In this document: positions 1 through 12,199 of the stretch, in pieces
How the letters are laid out: the number at the start of each line of letters is the position of its first letter
How positions within the stretch are numbered: position 1 is the stretch's first letter
NCBI GenBank assembly: GCA_019828595.1
Contig: JAHQRK010000005.1
Location: 124,001-188,000 of the forward strand
Direction: 5' to 3'
Length of the DNA: 64,000 nucleotides
Source: Aphanomyces cochlioides
Taxonomy: Eukaryota; Oomycota; Saprolegniomycetes; Saprolegniales; Verrucalvaceae
Position numbers and translations under genes: made by a program
Notes under the pieces: model-generated
Databases searched by the model: none
Seen by the model: the letters and a program-made list of their open reading frames with translations, nothing else
What the model was told of the DNA's origin: nothing

Positions 1-519
1 AGACTTGATGGCTCGTTTGTCAACTTCTTTGACAGCTATTACATTCGCGTGTTGCCTTCCATTATAATTGGATTGCTCGTCAATTTAGCAGGCGTTTTGA
101 TATTTGACCACTGTATCTTGTTTGTCTTGTGGAACGCGCTGAAGAAGAACAGTTTGGCACGTCAGGCAATTTACAATTCCACGGTGGTTATTTGCGAATT
201 CGTCCAAGACGTTTATCCCCAAGATGGAAATATAGTCTTGAATTGCAATGCCCGGCGATTGAGTACTTTGCAATGGTACTTTATGAGTCACGTCGTCTGT
301 TTTGCCTTACCCGAGAAAGAACTCGTAAAGAAGAAAGGCCATACAGGCACAAACCCCACGGCCAAAACAGAAGACGCCAAGGAAGGGCGTCTCATACTTC
401 ATACAGTCGGTCAAGGGGACTCTGGCCACATCCATCTCTTTGACGACAACCTTGTGGATGTGAAAGACCTTGCGTTTGGCATCAAAATCCTGCGAAATTC
501 ATCAGTGGTTATCCGATAA
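1..519 (+). CDS. Multi-pass membrane protein, 3' part of copy A (runs off the left edge)
   Basis: The reading frame is already open at base 1 and ends at a TAA near 519, so only the last 172 residues are visible. They hold the final hydrophobic segment (around IIGLLVNLAGVLIF) followed by a cytosolic tail with the motif GQGDSGHIHLFDDNLADVKD-like and a C-terminal VVIR. The same tail recurs in the two downstream copies, so this is one member of a tandem family. I do not know the function; the family looks lineage-specific and I recognise no characterised domain. This copy is unbroken in the visible part. Confidence 0.75.
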   Translation, partial: RLDGSFVNFFDSYYIRVLPSIIIGLLVNLAGVLIFDHCILFVLWNALKKNSLARQAIYNSTVVICEFVQDVYPQDGNIVLNCNARRLSTLQWYFMSHVVCFALPEKELVKKKGHTGTNPTAKTEDAKEGRLILHTVGQGDSGHIHLFDDNLVDVKDLAFGIKILRNSSVVIR

Positions 520-1487
520 CCTTCGCAGAACTCTTGTCATTACGTTGTGTCCTTACTGGTGATCCGACGAACACGTCGAGCGTTATATCCATTGTCTCTC
601 AACTGCAAATCGGATATTGGCCGATGGTCGATTGATATGGATCATTCACGTCATGCTATTCTGCATCTTGCTTTGTCCTGATTGAAAACTATGATGAAAC
701 TTGTGCTTGGATTGTTTTCCAGTGGATATTACAGTGAGCGAGCATAGGAGCTTTATAGTTTCCAATGCATTTTGGTATTGCTGGATAGAAATGGATTGCG
801 TCTGAAGTGCATACCAGTGTATTTTTGCTTGAGGCCTTGCTCAGGATGAATGAACCACGCACCCGCTTTCTAAGCTTGAAAACCCGCTTCAAATTCAGTG
901 ATGACTCGACCGGTGCCGTCATGAAATCTCAATCAATTTCAACTTATCATATCTTGACATATGCAATCGACTTGAAGCTGCCAACAACATAATTACGTTC
1001 ATCCTACTTTGCTGCCACAGCAGAAGAATTGGCGTCATACTGCCCAAGGAAATAAATAAATAAGGGGCTCATTTGAGGATGTGCTTGGGTACACTCAATA
1101 ATGGAATCCACTCCAGGCACCTCGTTCAAGATCGACTGAAAGCGATCACCATACACAGCAAGATTCGATGGGAACTCGTAAATGCTGGACTCATGATATT
1201 TCAGCGTAATTTTGTCTTGAATGGGCAGTGGATTTCACTTCGAGGACCATACCAAGAGTAAAAACATTCAATGACCTATTGAGCAACTGTCCATGTGTCT
1301 TAAGTGAAGACAAAGAAACCTTCAAGAGTAAAGTATTTGGACATCTATCATACACGAAGACTTGCGGCAGCTTTGCCATGGCTTTGGACACAGAAACGAA
1401 ACGCTCTGTCAAAACCATGTAAATTTTCTATTCATAGAACCAATGAAAGCATATTTTGTGGACTCAATTTCGTTGCCTCGCAGACAA
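520..1487. other. Spacer between copies A and B
   Basis: About 970 bases with only short, unconvincing open frames on either strand. It probably holds the 3' flank of copy A and the promoter of copy B. I see no repeat or conserved gene in it. Confidence 0.5.
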
Positions 1488-3413
1488 ATGGCTGTAGCCG
1501 ACATGTCCATGAAGGCGTCTGTCAAGGCAAGAAATGGCAATCGCAATCTCCGCAAGACCGCACGCACCATGAAGTTTGGTCTATGGTACTCGAGTGACTT
1601 CTATCGTTGGCATATGAATTGGAATTCTAATGCTGGCACTCATCCTTGTTGACGCCTTGGCCAACAATTGGGCAATCTTGGACTTTTGTGGAAACTCAGC
1701 GCACTTCCGAACACCCGTTGCAAATATCCAAACATCCAAACGCATGGTGTCCATCTACACCTTTCCCAAAGCTTATGGCATTGCGAATTTGTCGAAAATT
1801 GGTCTTTGGACGAACAACTTCAGCGTTCATAATTTAGCCACATCTTCACCCAATGTGTATTTAATACCAGTCAGGTCGTTCAGTGTCACAAAGGCCCTTG
1901 ACACTTGCAGCTCGTTTGTGAACACGGGCTCAAATGTGACGAATCCTGTGAGTCTTGGTACAGAGGATGATGCGGTGTCATTTCTTTGTGGTGGTGCTGT
2001 CTCCCATTCATTAACCGACGACTTGACAACCAATTTGCCCAATTCCTGATCGAAAATCCTCGACATTCTTGCTATGGGCTACAAACAAGCTCGTGTTATT
2101 GTGGATTTGAAACTTTCAACTGCGTTCTACTTTGAAAACTCAACCGAGTGGCAAAATATCTCAGTCCAGTACTATCGATTGTACAGCAAAGCTTACTGCA
2201 CTGGTTGCACACCATCCATGGAACTTGGTCGAGGCGTTTGCAATCTCTCCATGAATTATAACGCTTCAGCCCGAAAACTCGTCGTAAACTCTGCAACTGA
2301 GGCCGTTGGGACTACTCATGATATGGGCATTATGATCCAGAGAAATGCGTATATGACGTTGTCGATTATTTTCAAGTACACCGCCATTTTCATTGCCATC
2401 GCTGGTTACTTGGCTAGCCGTAAGACTGTTCGGTGGCAGGACATGGACGAGCAAAGAACCGAGACAGTTTGGCATCGGCTAATCAATGCGATCGCCCCAA
2501 AGTATTATCCTCACATGAGCCATGCAATTCGGTTTGATCTCTTTTGCTACAACAGCGACATCTTTGTGATCCTCTACGTTGCCAGTATTATTTTCGACAT
2601 GACCAACTCGCTGGAATATATTCGCACAGTGAATTACTTCAACTCCCGCAGCTCTCGCTTTGACGTATCGATTGTGCTGTTTGCCTTGAGTACTCGACTT
2701 CTCAATGTCTTCCTTCTCAAGCTTGCCAAGTCATTGTGTCGCCTGCCTTGTACAGCGGGCAGAGCAAACTCATGCCATTCTTCAATTTCAGCAGCGTCAC
2801 AATGCTCTACCTTAGCTCGATTCTGCTCTACTACGTTCCTCCATACATCGAGTACTGTAACTCAGGACGATGGGATGTCCACAACAACGTCGAGCAGCTC
2901 GATGGATCGTTTGTCAATTTCTTCGACAGCTACTACGTCCGCGTGCTACCATCGGTTGTGATCGGACTGCTCGTCAATTTGACAGGCGTTTTAGCGTTTG
3001 ACCATTTGATGTTGCAAATTTTATGGAGCGCGCTCAAGAAGAACAGTTTGGCTCGCCAAGCCATTTATATTTCCTCAGTAGTCATTTGCGAATTTGTCCA
3101 AGATGTTTATCTCCAAGATGGAAATTTCGTCTTAAATTGCAATGCTCGGCGATTGAGCACATTACAATGGTACTTTATGAGTCACGTCGTCTGTTTTGCC
3201 TTGCCAGAGAAAGAACTCGTGAAGAAGAAAGGGTATGCCATGACGAACCCCACGACAAAGGCAGATGAAGCAAAGGCAGGGCAACTTGTACTGCATACTC
3301 TCGGTCAAGGGGACTCTGGGCACATTCATCTCTTCGACGACAATCTCGCAGACGTAAAAGACCTCGCGTTCAGCATCAAAATCCTTCGCAACACGTCTGT
3401 GGTTATACGATAG
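1488..3413 (+). pseudogene. Multi-pass membrane protein, copy B, broken
   Basis: This is a tandem paralogue of copies A and C. The ATG at 1488 opens an N-terminus resembling copy C. The frame then shifts near 1600-1650 to the frame holding ANNWAILDF and the large glycosylated outer region. An in-frame TGA at 2047-2049 interrupts it (copy C has a serine codon region here). It continues through the YMTLSIIFK and IFVILY membrane segments, and shifts again near 2700-2735, where a few residues of the LLWLNLFLLKL helix are missing. The last 225 residues are clean to the TAG at 3413. With two frameshifts and a stop it should not make a full protein. The intact family layout is one N-terminal membrane segment, a long outer loop, five more segments and a cytosolic tail. 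Confidence 0.8.
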
Positions 3414-4435
3414 CTCAATTGGTTGGCACAGTACATATGAAAAAGCTCGAGAACAAATTGACTGGCGTCAGAAATGATAAAAAAACTTTATTTGGACTCT
3501 TCATGCCGCAAACGAATCGTTATAAACGGCAAACTGCACGGGACACGGAACTCTTGGCAGCATGCACAGCAATCACAAGCGTGCTTTCAAAGATCTACGG
3601 GATGCAGCTCATTGCAATCGCTGTAGCTGTATTAATTGTCTTTTAGTTGACCATCTTACCATGCTGTACTTTGTAGAGAATTGGTGCGAATCATTTGCAC
3701 ATGTCAGATTGATTCCGTGTGACTTCGCTCGACCATGCTGACATGTTCTAGCACGACAATTCCAACTCGGCCTCGTCGTGAAACAAGATTTCTTTTACTG
3801 TTTAACATCCCAGGGCTGACAGGGTTACTCGTCTAACGTGTACCCTGGAATTGAGATAATAATATAGCCCAACCGGGTGTTATTAGAAAGCCAAAGAAGT
3901 CCGAGAATCCCAACGGCAGAAGATGGCATCGCCACATTTAGGTCCAGTTTAATTCTGAGTGGTTCAATGCCACATATGCCATTTTTTGCGCTTGGAAATG
4001 CACAGGCTCGATCTCTACCAGCGTACGCACAGCTTAATGCACGACAGGGTGGAAATCTATTTTTGAAATCAAACATGAAATTTCAACGTTATGAAGCAAG
4101 TTCATGGTTATGTTGGGTCGTCCGCAAGTTCAATCGCAGTGGCATGTCTACACAATCGATAGCGTTTCAGTCAGCGAGTCTTGGCATCGCGGAGGACTAT
4201 GCCAAAATTTCATGACGGTGTCGAACAAATCATCTCAACAGTGAACAGCCAAATGCTTGCCCATTGTCATTCGATATGTATTCGCCTTGCTCATAATATG
4301 TCCAAGGCATTTGGTCAATGAATCTCGGATGAATTTTCCAGTTCGCAGGTTGCTTATCACAGGATGAAAAGGGTCTAAATTTTGATCGAATCCAAGCTCC
4401 GGCAACGTAGTTTTGATTGAGAACTCTCGGGCACA
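3414..4435. other. Spacer between copies B and C
   Basis: About 1 kb with short frames only. Small open frames near 3419-3646 and 3877-4215 resemble nothing I recognise. One ends in a hydrophobic stretch (IAIAVAVLIVF), which may be chance. Confidence 0.45.
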
Positions 4436-6374
4436 ATGGCGACGACTGCTGTAGCCTCTACAGCCGACTTGTACATGTCGGCGCTCGTCAAAGTGAGAGG
4501 AAAGAATCCTCTCCTCGCCAAGATCTTTACTCTCCAGCGTGTCAAACACATTAGTCGAATCTACCGTCGCGTGACACCTTGGATTGGCACAACTTTCGGT
4601 TTAGTCACGCTCACGCTCATCCTCCTTGACTCCATTTCCAATAACTGGGCCATTTTGGACTTTGTCGGCAATGCAGCTCACTTTCGAACCGCCGTCGCAA
4701 ATGTTCAAACTTCCAAAGACTTGGCATCAATCTACAACTTTCCAAACGAATTTGGCATTGCTAATCTATCCAAAGTTGGCTTTTGGATGAACGACTACAG
4801 TGTTCAGAGCATGGCGTCAAATTCCCCCGATGGTGTATTTAATCACCGTTGGATCATTCACCGTCACGAAGGCTTTGGAAACTTGCAGCTCGTTTGCGAA
4901 AACGTATTCAAACGTGAGCAACCCAGTGAGTCTTGGCACGGCCGAAGATGGAGTGACCTTCCTCCGTGGCGATGCTGTCTCTCATGCATTCACATCCGAC
5001 TTGAACTAATGCACCCAACGCTTCATCGACAATACGGGAAATCCTTGAGAAGGGCTATAAAGAAGCTCGAGCGGTAGTGGATTTGAAGTTATCCACGTCG
5101 TTTTACGTCCTAAACACCACCGAGTGGCAAAACATCTCCGTCCAGTGCTTTCGTTTGTACAGCAAAACCTATTGCACGGGTTGTACTCCTATCATCGAAC
5201 TAGGACGTGGTGTGTGCAATCTCGCAATGATATACAATTCTTCAACTCGAACTCTTGCCGTCAAGTCTTCTGTTCAAGCGATGGGGACGATCCATGACGC
5301 TGGGGTTGTATTTCAAAGGAATGCGTACATGACTCTCTCAATTATCTTCAAGTTCACTGCTATATTCATTGCAATCGCGGGGTATTTGGCAAGTCGCAAG
5401 ACTGTTCGGTGGCAACATATGGACGAAGAGCGAGTCGAAACAGTCTGGCATCGATGGTTGAACGCTTTTGCTCCAAAGTATTATCCCCACGTCAGCCACG
5501 CCATTCGATTTGATTTGTTTTGCTACAACAGCGACATCTTTGTGATCCTGTACGTTACTAGTATCGTGCTTGACTTGCGTCATTCCATCGAGTTTATCCG
5601 ACTTGCCAACTACTACAATTCTCGCAGCCCCCGATTCGACATTTCGCTTCTTGTGTTTGCATCGAGTACACGCCTTCTCTGGCTGAATCTTTTCCTTCTC
5701 AAGCTTGCAAAGTGGCTTCTCAACATTGTGTCGCCTGCCTTGTACAGCGGTCAGAGCAAAATCATGCCATTCTTCAATTTCAGCAGCGTCACCATGCTCT
5801 ACCTTAGCTCGATTTTGCTCTACTACGTTCCACCGTATATTGAGTACAGTAACTCCGGACGATGGGACGTGAAAAACAATTTTCAACGACTCGATGGAAC
5901 GTTTGTGAAACTCTTTGAGAGCTTTTACGTCCGCGTCGCGCCTGCTGTTATCATTGGACTGCTGGTTGGAGCTTTGGCTTTTGATCATATCCTTACGTTG
6001 TATTGTGGAATGCTCTCAAGAAAAACAGCTTGTCACGCCAAGCGATTTACAATTCCACCGTCGTCATATGCGAGTTTGTCCAAGACGTGATTATTTACGA
6101 CGCAAACATTGTCATCAATTGCAATGCTGGGGATTGAGTACTCTGCAATGGTATTTTACGAGCCATGTGGTCTGTACTCGTGAGAAAGAAAGGATTCACG
6201 GTAACGAACCCGACGGCAAGGACAGGTGAAGGAAAAGAAGGACGTCTCATACTCCACACAGTTGGCCAAGGCGACTCTGGTCATATCCATCTCTTTGACG
6301 ACAATCTGGCAGATGTGAAAGATCTTGCATTTAGCATCAAGACCCTCCGCAATGTAGTTGTCGTTGTTCGATAA
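4436..6374 (+). pseudogene. Multi-pass membrane protein, copy C, broken
   Basis: The start is clear: an ATG at 4436 with a basic cytosolic N-terminus, then a membrane segment (TTFGLVTLTLILLDS) and the outer domain. At least four frame changes follow: near 4830 in a run of C, near 5003 where two bases are missing relative to copy B, near 5985 in the last membrane helix, and again near 6160. The longest clean stretch, about 5020-5985, covers the helices YMTLSIIFKFTAIF, IFVILYVTSIVL, LLVFASSTRLLWLNLF and VTMLYLSSILLYY. The C-terminal tail with GQGDSGHIHLFDDNLADVKD survives at 6250-6320. Copy C helps define where copy B lost sequence. It is non-functional as it stands unless the genome sequence has errors. 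Confidence 0.8.
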
Positions 6375-7008
6375 CCTTCAACCCCTAGATACACCTCGAT
6401 ATATTAACTGCAATGGCAAATTATACGAACACTAATGCGATGGAAAAAATGATATGCTACACAGATATTTTGTAGGCGTACTCACCAATGTGAGCTAGAA
6501 CGTAGTTGAGACTCCAACAGATCAATCCTAGAGCTATAGTGGACCTGTAATGAGCTTTGTTCGTCGTATAGATGTCAAAAACGAATGATTTGCGGCCGAG
6601 TACAGTCATGAAAAAGAATATCCATGCCTGCTTCTTCCCAGATGCAGTTTCAATATCAATTCTAGCCTCAGGGCTGCATTCAATTGCAGTACTTTTCAAA
6701 TGCGAAAAATACCGACATTGGTTGGCATGTTGGAGTCACTTCCATGTACGTATTTGGTGAAATGTCGTCCGATGACAACGTTCGGATCAGCTCGGAGAGT
6801 ATCGATTTCAATTGCAATGGTCGAGAAAGGACTGCTGAAGTCTACCTTACTCACTGCTGGCCTGGTGAGCACGAAGACATGGATTCAGATTAAGCTCACA
6901 ACGAGCTTTTGATCGCTGCAGTCACTCATATAAATTGAGATACACCTATGCTGTGTACCGTACACATCGTGGATATAATAGTATTACAACTCACTGTCAA
7001 TGAGCAAG
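6375..7008. other. Spacer with short unassigned frames
   Basis: No recognisable gene. The minus strand at 6457-6699 can encode 80 residues with a hydrophobic middle (ALGLICWSLNYVLA), which could be a scrap of another membrane protein, but nothing supports a complete gene. Confidence 0.4.
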
Positions 7009-7120
7009 TTATCTAATAACCACGAATGCACTCTTTTGGATCTTGACACTAAATGTGACGTCTTTCACGTCTGCGAGGTTGTCGTCAAAAAGATGAATAT
7101 GACCTGAATCGCTTTGGCCG
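7009..7120 (-). pseudogene. Copy D: inverted 3' scrap of the membrane protein family
   Basis: Read on the minus strand, this short piece encodes DSGHIHLFDDNLADVKD, then a lysine/valine-rich end and VVIR before a TAA at 7009-7011. It is unmistakably the C-terminal tail of the family in copies A-C but in opposite orientation. It stops abruptly near 7120, exactly where the TCCGCA-rich element begins, so the rest of the gene was cut off or replaced by that element. Confidence 0.75.
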
Positions 7121-8866
7121 GTGTCACAATCTCCGCAAATTTTTCCGAATTTTGCGGATATTTTTTAAAAATATGCGGAATTTTGAAAGCTCATTTCCGC
7201 AGACTTTTTCCGCAAAACGCGGAAGTTGAGGAGGGCCATTCCGCAAAATGTCGCTTCGTGATCAATGGAAAGTAAGGTAGATCGATCTTGGTTAGTGTGC
7301 GATGCACAGAGGAAGCTGGTCTTTTGAAAATTTTATGTTGTACAGGCTATGAAACCCCACTTCGAACCAAGGAGGCTTGGTATAAGACCACATGCAAAAC
7401 GTCCTAGACTTTATCGACGGCTTCTTGTTAATTGGATTCATGGATTTCATCCCAAGTCAGTACTTGGAAACATCGTTATTGTCTCGTTTCGACATTACGT
7501 AGTTTCGTGTCAAGCTTGACAAAGTAGTGATTATAAAAGACTGGAACTGAGGAATCGTATTATTGACAAATGTTGATTGGCTGAAAATATTCCTATATCC
7601 ATTTTGATTGGTTAATCGATTAGCACATCGATTGTGCTCACGATGTACAGAACTCGGAATATGCTCATGGCGGGCCAACATTTTGAGACTTTGACGTTTC
7701 CAAAACCACAAGAGCATGGCTTAAAAGCAAGAGATGGGCCCTAGACAGTTTTGGGCAGTACAATTCTTACATTTTTTGTCCTTTGCGGAAATGCGGAAGC
7801 ACATATAACACTCTCTCAGCAGCTATAGATATTGATTTGATGCATCACAACCTTTCAGATACGTTGTATGCTTGATATACTAAACTACTTCGCACATGCT
7901 TAGTTCGTTGAAGTAACCTAGATATCAGTTAGCGACACATTGTGGGTCAAACTGTATACAAAAACTATGATTGGAAAAGATGCGAGTGGTTAAAAATGAG
8001 ATACTTCATGTCGTCTGATTGGCTTGAAACTTGTAAAATATAATCCTTCAATTCTCAAGAATTCTGAGGTATTTTTAGATCATTCTTATTCCCTCACGCG
8101 CCAAAGTTGAGCAAGGCAGCATTCACATACAAAACTCAAGATAAAACTTTGGAATGATATTTTTTTTTGGAGGAGAAATGGATAATTAGAATACTCGAAA
8201 GACACTCTTAACAAGCTTTGAAGTCGCGTTCCCAACGCAATCAGCTCAAAATATGACTGCCAATTGCTTGGTATCCTTGGTTGATGCAAATCGCGCTTCA
8301 GATCGCAGCACTGTGGTTGTATGACTCACAATATGTCGCATCCAGTTTTCCTTAAAATTTGACATTTTGAACTGTGAAGTATTCAATCATGTAGCTTCGT
8401 TGTGCAATGTCATGAGCCTAAGTGAACTACGTTTTCTTTCTTCTTTGTAGTAATGTCATCTATGACTATAGATTCCATGTGGAGGCGAAGATATCACCCG
8501 CTAGTCTTTTGACCCTCTACTTGTCGCTAACGGATATATTGTCTTTTTCACCCAAATTTGTATTTTTTTACCAAAATCGAATTCTATTCCAAATCGATTC
8601 GATCATACTGAAGTCAAGTATAAATGGAAAGAATGGCAAACGTCCCAAATTAATTACACGTGTGTCTGGGTGTGTTTTGCGTGAATTAGGTAAATACTCG
8701 ATTCTGATTGGCTGAGCGATTTGCAGATCGATTTGAAAAATCGATTCATTTCGGACCCCCCGCACAATTTCGAATGAAATCGACAATACTTTGCGGTCGA
8801 GTTTGCGTTAATTTGCGGAAGTCTGATACCCTCATTCCGCAACTTCCGCTGCGGAAATTGTAACAC
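7121..8866. mobile_element. Putative transposon scar with TCCGCA-rich inverted ends
   Basis: The left end reads GTGTCACAATCTCCGCA and the reverse complement of the right end reads GTGTTACAATTTCCGCA, so the two termini are inverted repeats. Both are followed inward by several more TCCGCA/TGCGGA motifs. The left end abuts the truncated membrane gene copy D. The interior has only short frames and no transposase I recognise. I could not find a target duplication, so this may be one non-autonomous element or two unrelated ends. Confidence 0.45.
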
Positions 8867-8892
8867 TGCACAGGAGGTTTGTCGCCGCAGAC

Positions 8893-9519
8893 ATGAAAAG
8901 AACAACGCAAACCCTAAGGCTAAATGGCTCTCGTATGTTTGCTACCATGGACTCAATGTCTTCTGCTTTTGATGCGACAGCGGCGTGGTGTGCTGTCACG
9001 CCAAGGGTTCTTCAAGATATCGAGGCATTGCGATGCGAAACTTCGACGCCAAAACAACGAAAATTTGATAATGCGGCGACATTGCGTGCAGTAGGTGCAT
9101 TCTTGACAAATTCGTTGAGCTTTCCCCATGGAGAACTACGAGCCATTCATGTGTGCTCTGTGATCTGTCCGTAGCCCACACACGAGAGAATTCCGAGCGG
9201 GACAGCACATTAACAAATGAGAGCGGTATGGACCTCAACCAGGATCATATGCCCAGCCTGGTCGATGACGTCGAAGTGGAGTACGAATTGGACTATAATT
9301 GGAAATATCTCGTGGCCGTCTTGCCCCTTGAAGACGAGCGGCTGCAAATCTTGCAGGGCTACAATATATACTCGACACTCCGCCAGACGATCTGTTCGAC
9401 ACCATCAGCATTTTAGCAATACACCGCATGAAATGCCCAATTGGAGCCGTGAACTTTATGGACAAAGAGTCAATTCCCTCAAAAGTTTCTGCTCCTGCAA
9501 AGGTCCAAATAATCTATGA
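8893..9519 (+). pseudogene. Decayed GAF-domain gene, 5' part
   Basis: Two adjacent frames (8893-9174 and 9153-9416) and a third beginning around 9385 together encode a pattern typical of oomycete GAF proteins. It has a variable N-terminus, then PLEDERLQILQGYNI, and after a frame change DDLFDTISILAIHRMKCPIGAVNFMD. The last part is the start of a GAF domain, a small-molecule or regulatory sensor fold. The frame is broken near 9170 and near 9385 and the domain is cut short after about 9510, where an AT-rich CCGG-containing repeat follows. It resembles the GAF gene remnant at 12200-13920 and may be a relic of a similar gene. Confidence 0.5.
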
Positions 9520-9521
9520 AT

Positions 9522-9553
9522 TCCGGTTAATTGGACAAATAACCGGATATTTA
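9522..9553. repeat. CCGGTTA / TAACCGG inverted repeat
   Basis: CCGGTTA and TAACCGG face each other within about 25 bases, immediately after the truncated GAF gene. It belongs to the window-wide set of ATCCGG/CCGGAT motifs listed under findings. Confidence 0.5.
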
Positions 9554-9585
9554 TCGATACCAAAAACGAAGAAATCGGGATAAAA

Positions 9586-9923
9586 TTGGAGTTTTTGCCC
9601 GAAAAGACAAAACAACCGATGTTTCGAGTCTCCTGTGCATTACTGGAATGGAAAATTGCCTCAACTTCACAGTCAACTACACAATTACCCAAGGCATTCT
9701 CGTCCACAGAGTTGCGGCATAGCATGGAGCGCATGAAGCTCTATCGCATGCAGAATCGACAGCGGATTGCCAACGCCTCTATTACAAACACAACAGAGAA
9801 AATTCGAGCTCATGTCAATGCCAGAGAGGTCTCCTCTCCACGACAACCGGTACATGCCATGAGAGTTTCCAAAGTCAGACGCTTTCCTAGGGTCAAATTC
9901 CAAGGACTTTATAGCTCGTTACG
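9586..9923 (+). other. Open frame of uncertain status
   Basis: A 139-codon frame starts at 9586 and runs on to 10005 into the 3' end of the hydrolase gene on the other strand. Part of it (ELRHSMERMKLYRMQNRQR) has the charged composition of real protein, so it could be an exon of the decayed upstream gene. I have no family match. Confidence 0.25.
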
Positions 9924-11697
9924 TCATGCAGTCTTGGTTTGGCGTGGATGGAGCGTGTCCAAGACAGCTCGTCGGCAAGTCGAATCAATGATCATTTGTC
10001 CATGATGCAAGCCTTCCCAGAGCGTGATGTTGATCGCGTCTTTGTCCATCGCGTGTTGTTGGAAATGCTTTTGAATTCCATCTTGGAGATGCGAATATGT
10101 GGCATGGGCGTCGAGGATTTCATCGTCGCCCGAGAGGAAGATCGACGCATGGAAGCGGTTCGTCTTGGGGCAGAATGGCAAATGCTCTGGGAACAAGATC
10201 ATCTCGGTCCAGAAGAAATGGTGCCGCATCGCATGCGCAATGTGAACTTCTTGGCTCTACACAACGCCATGAGCACCATCGTTGGAAGGACGTCGTCGCC
10301 GTACCGCAAAGTACCAAATAAATGCCTGCATGCCATTGCGAGGCACGCGGTAGAGAAAGTTAAAGCAAATGCCAACGCGCCATATGTAGAACATGACAGG
10401 ATCGATAAAAGTGACGTGCGCGACCCATTCCGGTCGGTCTTGGCAGACGTAGCTGCACGTAAGCGTGCCGAGGGAGTGACCCATCCAGTAGCATGGAGGA
10501 ATGTCATGGCGGGTCATCATGACGTGAATCGAATCGAGAATCTCCGTGCGAGTCAGCGCGTCGTCGCAAAACTGCATCGAAACAACCGGCATGTCGAGGA
10601 GATAGACGTCGCGATCGCGGTTTTCAACCAAGAGCTCAATGAGGAGCGGCAAGTACATGGTCAACCCTACAAAGTCAAAGGTCCTTGGAGAGAGGAGGAA
10701 GAAGAGGCACCAGATCCAATCCCATGGACAAACACGATCGGCTCTGCACTGACTGGCTGCTTGACGGCAGTGCGACGCCAGTAAGTAAATCCACGACGGA
10801 CATGGAAGCACTCAAAGCCTTGGAAGCGAAGCCAGAGATGGCCGACCGCATAAATAGCTAGAGCAACGTCAAGAGACCAAGTCTATGGGAGCGAGTGTAC
10901 ATTTCGTGATGGCGTAGAGGACCCAAGGCCGCGCGAGGCATTCAAAGTCGTCGATCGTGTGGCGGATGAGCGGCTTGATGTCGTGGTCGAGCTGCTTTTG
11001 GTTGGTTTCTTTGATCCCGACAGCTTTGTAGATGCTCGTGACGATCGCGTCGACTTCATTCATCTCCGTCGTGATCTCTGTCCAGCATTTGTGGTAGAAG
11101 AGATACGCCGCGAGCGCACGGAGGTCTTTGCGACTCAATTGCTCAAATGGAATGTCGTAGAACACCTACAAGAGGACACGACGTCAAGGAGACGCGGGGA
11201 GACAGCCGCACCGATTCAATGAAGGGTTGCATGTCTGGTGTATGAGCAATCACGCGGATGGCAAAGGCCAGCGTCGACTCGAACGGTTCCTTGCGCTGGG
11301 CGTACACTGGTTCGACGCGAGGACCGTCGCGATTCCGTGGAGAAACGCGGCGTTTCTGCTCTAGATAGCGCAGGGTGAATAGCACTTCCGACGCACAGTA
11401 CGCCATGAGCGGATAGACGACCCAAGGCTCCTGCACGGGTTCGCCTGCCCAGCCCAGTGCATTCGCGACGAGGTACGCCAAGACGACAGGGGCGCCAAAG
11501 ACAATCGCTCGAAATGGAAGAATGACAAAGCCATAGACGAGATAAAAGTCCCACGTGGTCGTCGCGTCGACTGGCTTTGACGAGCGCGGGTCGTCCGCTC
11601 CTGGCTTCACGACGTCAAACGCCGACGGTTCGCTCCGCGGCAGCACGTTCGCGACACGAGATTTGGACCTGGTTTGCATGGCTTTCCCGTCGCACAT
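9924..11697 (-). CDS. Alpha/beta hydrolase, five exons, N-terminal membrane segments
   Basis: The exons are 11697-11212, 11165-10923, 10882-10711, 10666-10305 and 10256-9924, joined by GT-AG introns of 46, 40, 44 and 48 bp. They give 531 residues with every phase consistent. The N-terminal 160 residues contain hydrophobic stretches (YGFVILPFRAIVFGAPVVLA). The hydrolase core has the oxyanion-loop start PIVFVHGIGSG, the nucleophile elbow GHSLGT (serine), a late acid in SGDDEILDA and the histidine in LHHGQM, so a complete catalytic triad is likely. The family includes lipases and esterases; the substrate is unknown. It is probably an endomembrane enzyme. The second intron boundary is the least certain; the alternative leaves a stop in frame. 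A 281-codon antisense frame over exons 3-5 is a shadow. Confidence 0.85.
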
Positions 11698-11759
11698 CCA
11701 AAAATATGTGCTGCACTGTGGGTGTTAGATATAAGAATCCCATGAGTCAAAGTCTGTCA

Positions 11760-12065
11760 AAGTGGTTGAACACGAGGAATGTTCACCACAACTGGGAGAA
11801 CTATACTATGATGGACAGAACATTGGTTGATCGTACAGTTGCGTGTATTTTAGATCCAATTGTGGCCGTTGGTGGCGATATTTGCGGCACAGTTTTCGAC
11901 TTTGACACAACTTTAACGACTAGAAATGTTCTGGGGGCCCATCCAGAGGATGCCAACGGCACATTGAAAATACCAAACCAGGATTACAACCGACGTTTCG
12001 AGTGTCCTGTGCGCTGCTATATCGCTTTAACCTCAGTTGTCATCCTCGGATGGTGTGTCGATTGA
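11760..12065 (+). other. Short coding-like stretch upstream of the GAF-kinase relic
   Basis: One frame encodes about 100 residues (including DPIVAVGGDICGTVFDFD) and ends at a TGA near 12065. It lies on the same strand as the GAF-kinase remnant and may be part of its lost N-terminal half. I cannot assign a domain. Confidence 0.3.
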
Positions 12066-12199
12066 ACCATGGCGATGCAGAACTCGCTGCCTTCGAGAGG
12101 TGAAATGGGAAACTTTGAAATTATTTCAAATGAATCTTCCGAGTTCCTCGGTGATTTCCTCTCAAGACCGTATCAAGTGTCTCGTCTGCACGTATATCT

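Noticed and set aside
5338..5988. 216-codon minus-strand frame
   Set aside because: It mirrors the best preserved coding part of membrane-protein copy C and has no family resemblance of its own.
9939..10784. 281-codon plus-strand frame
   Set aside because: It is antisense to exons 3-5 of the hydrolase, which has a complete catalytic triad and consistent splicing.
10257..10811. 184-codon minus-strand frame taken as one exon
   Set aside because: Only part of it is in the hydrolase frame; GT-AG joins show that its ends read through two introns.
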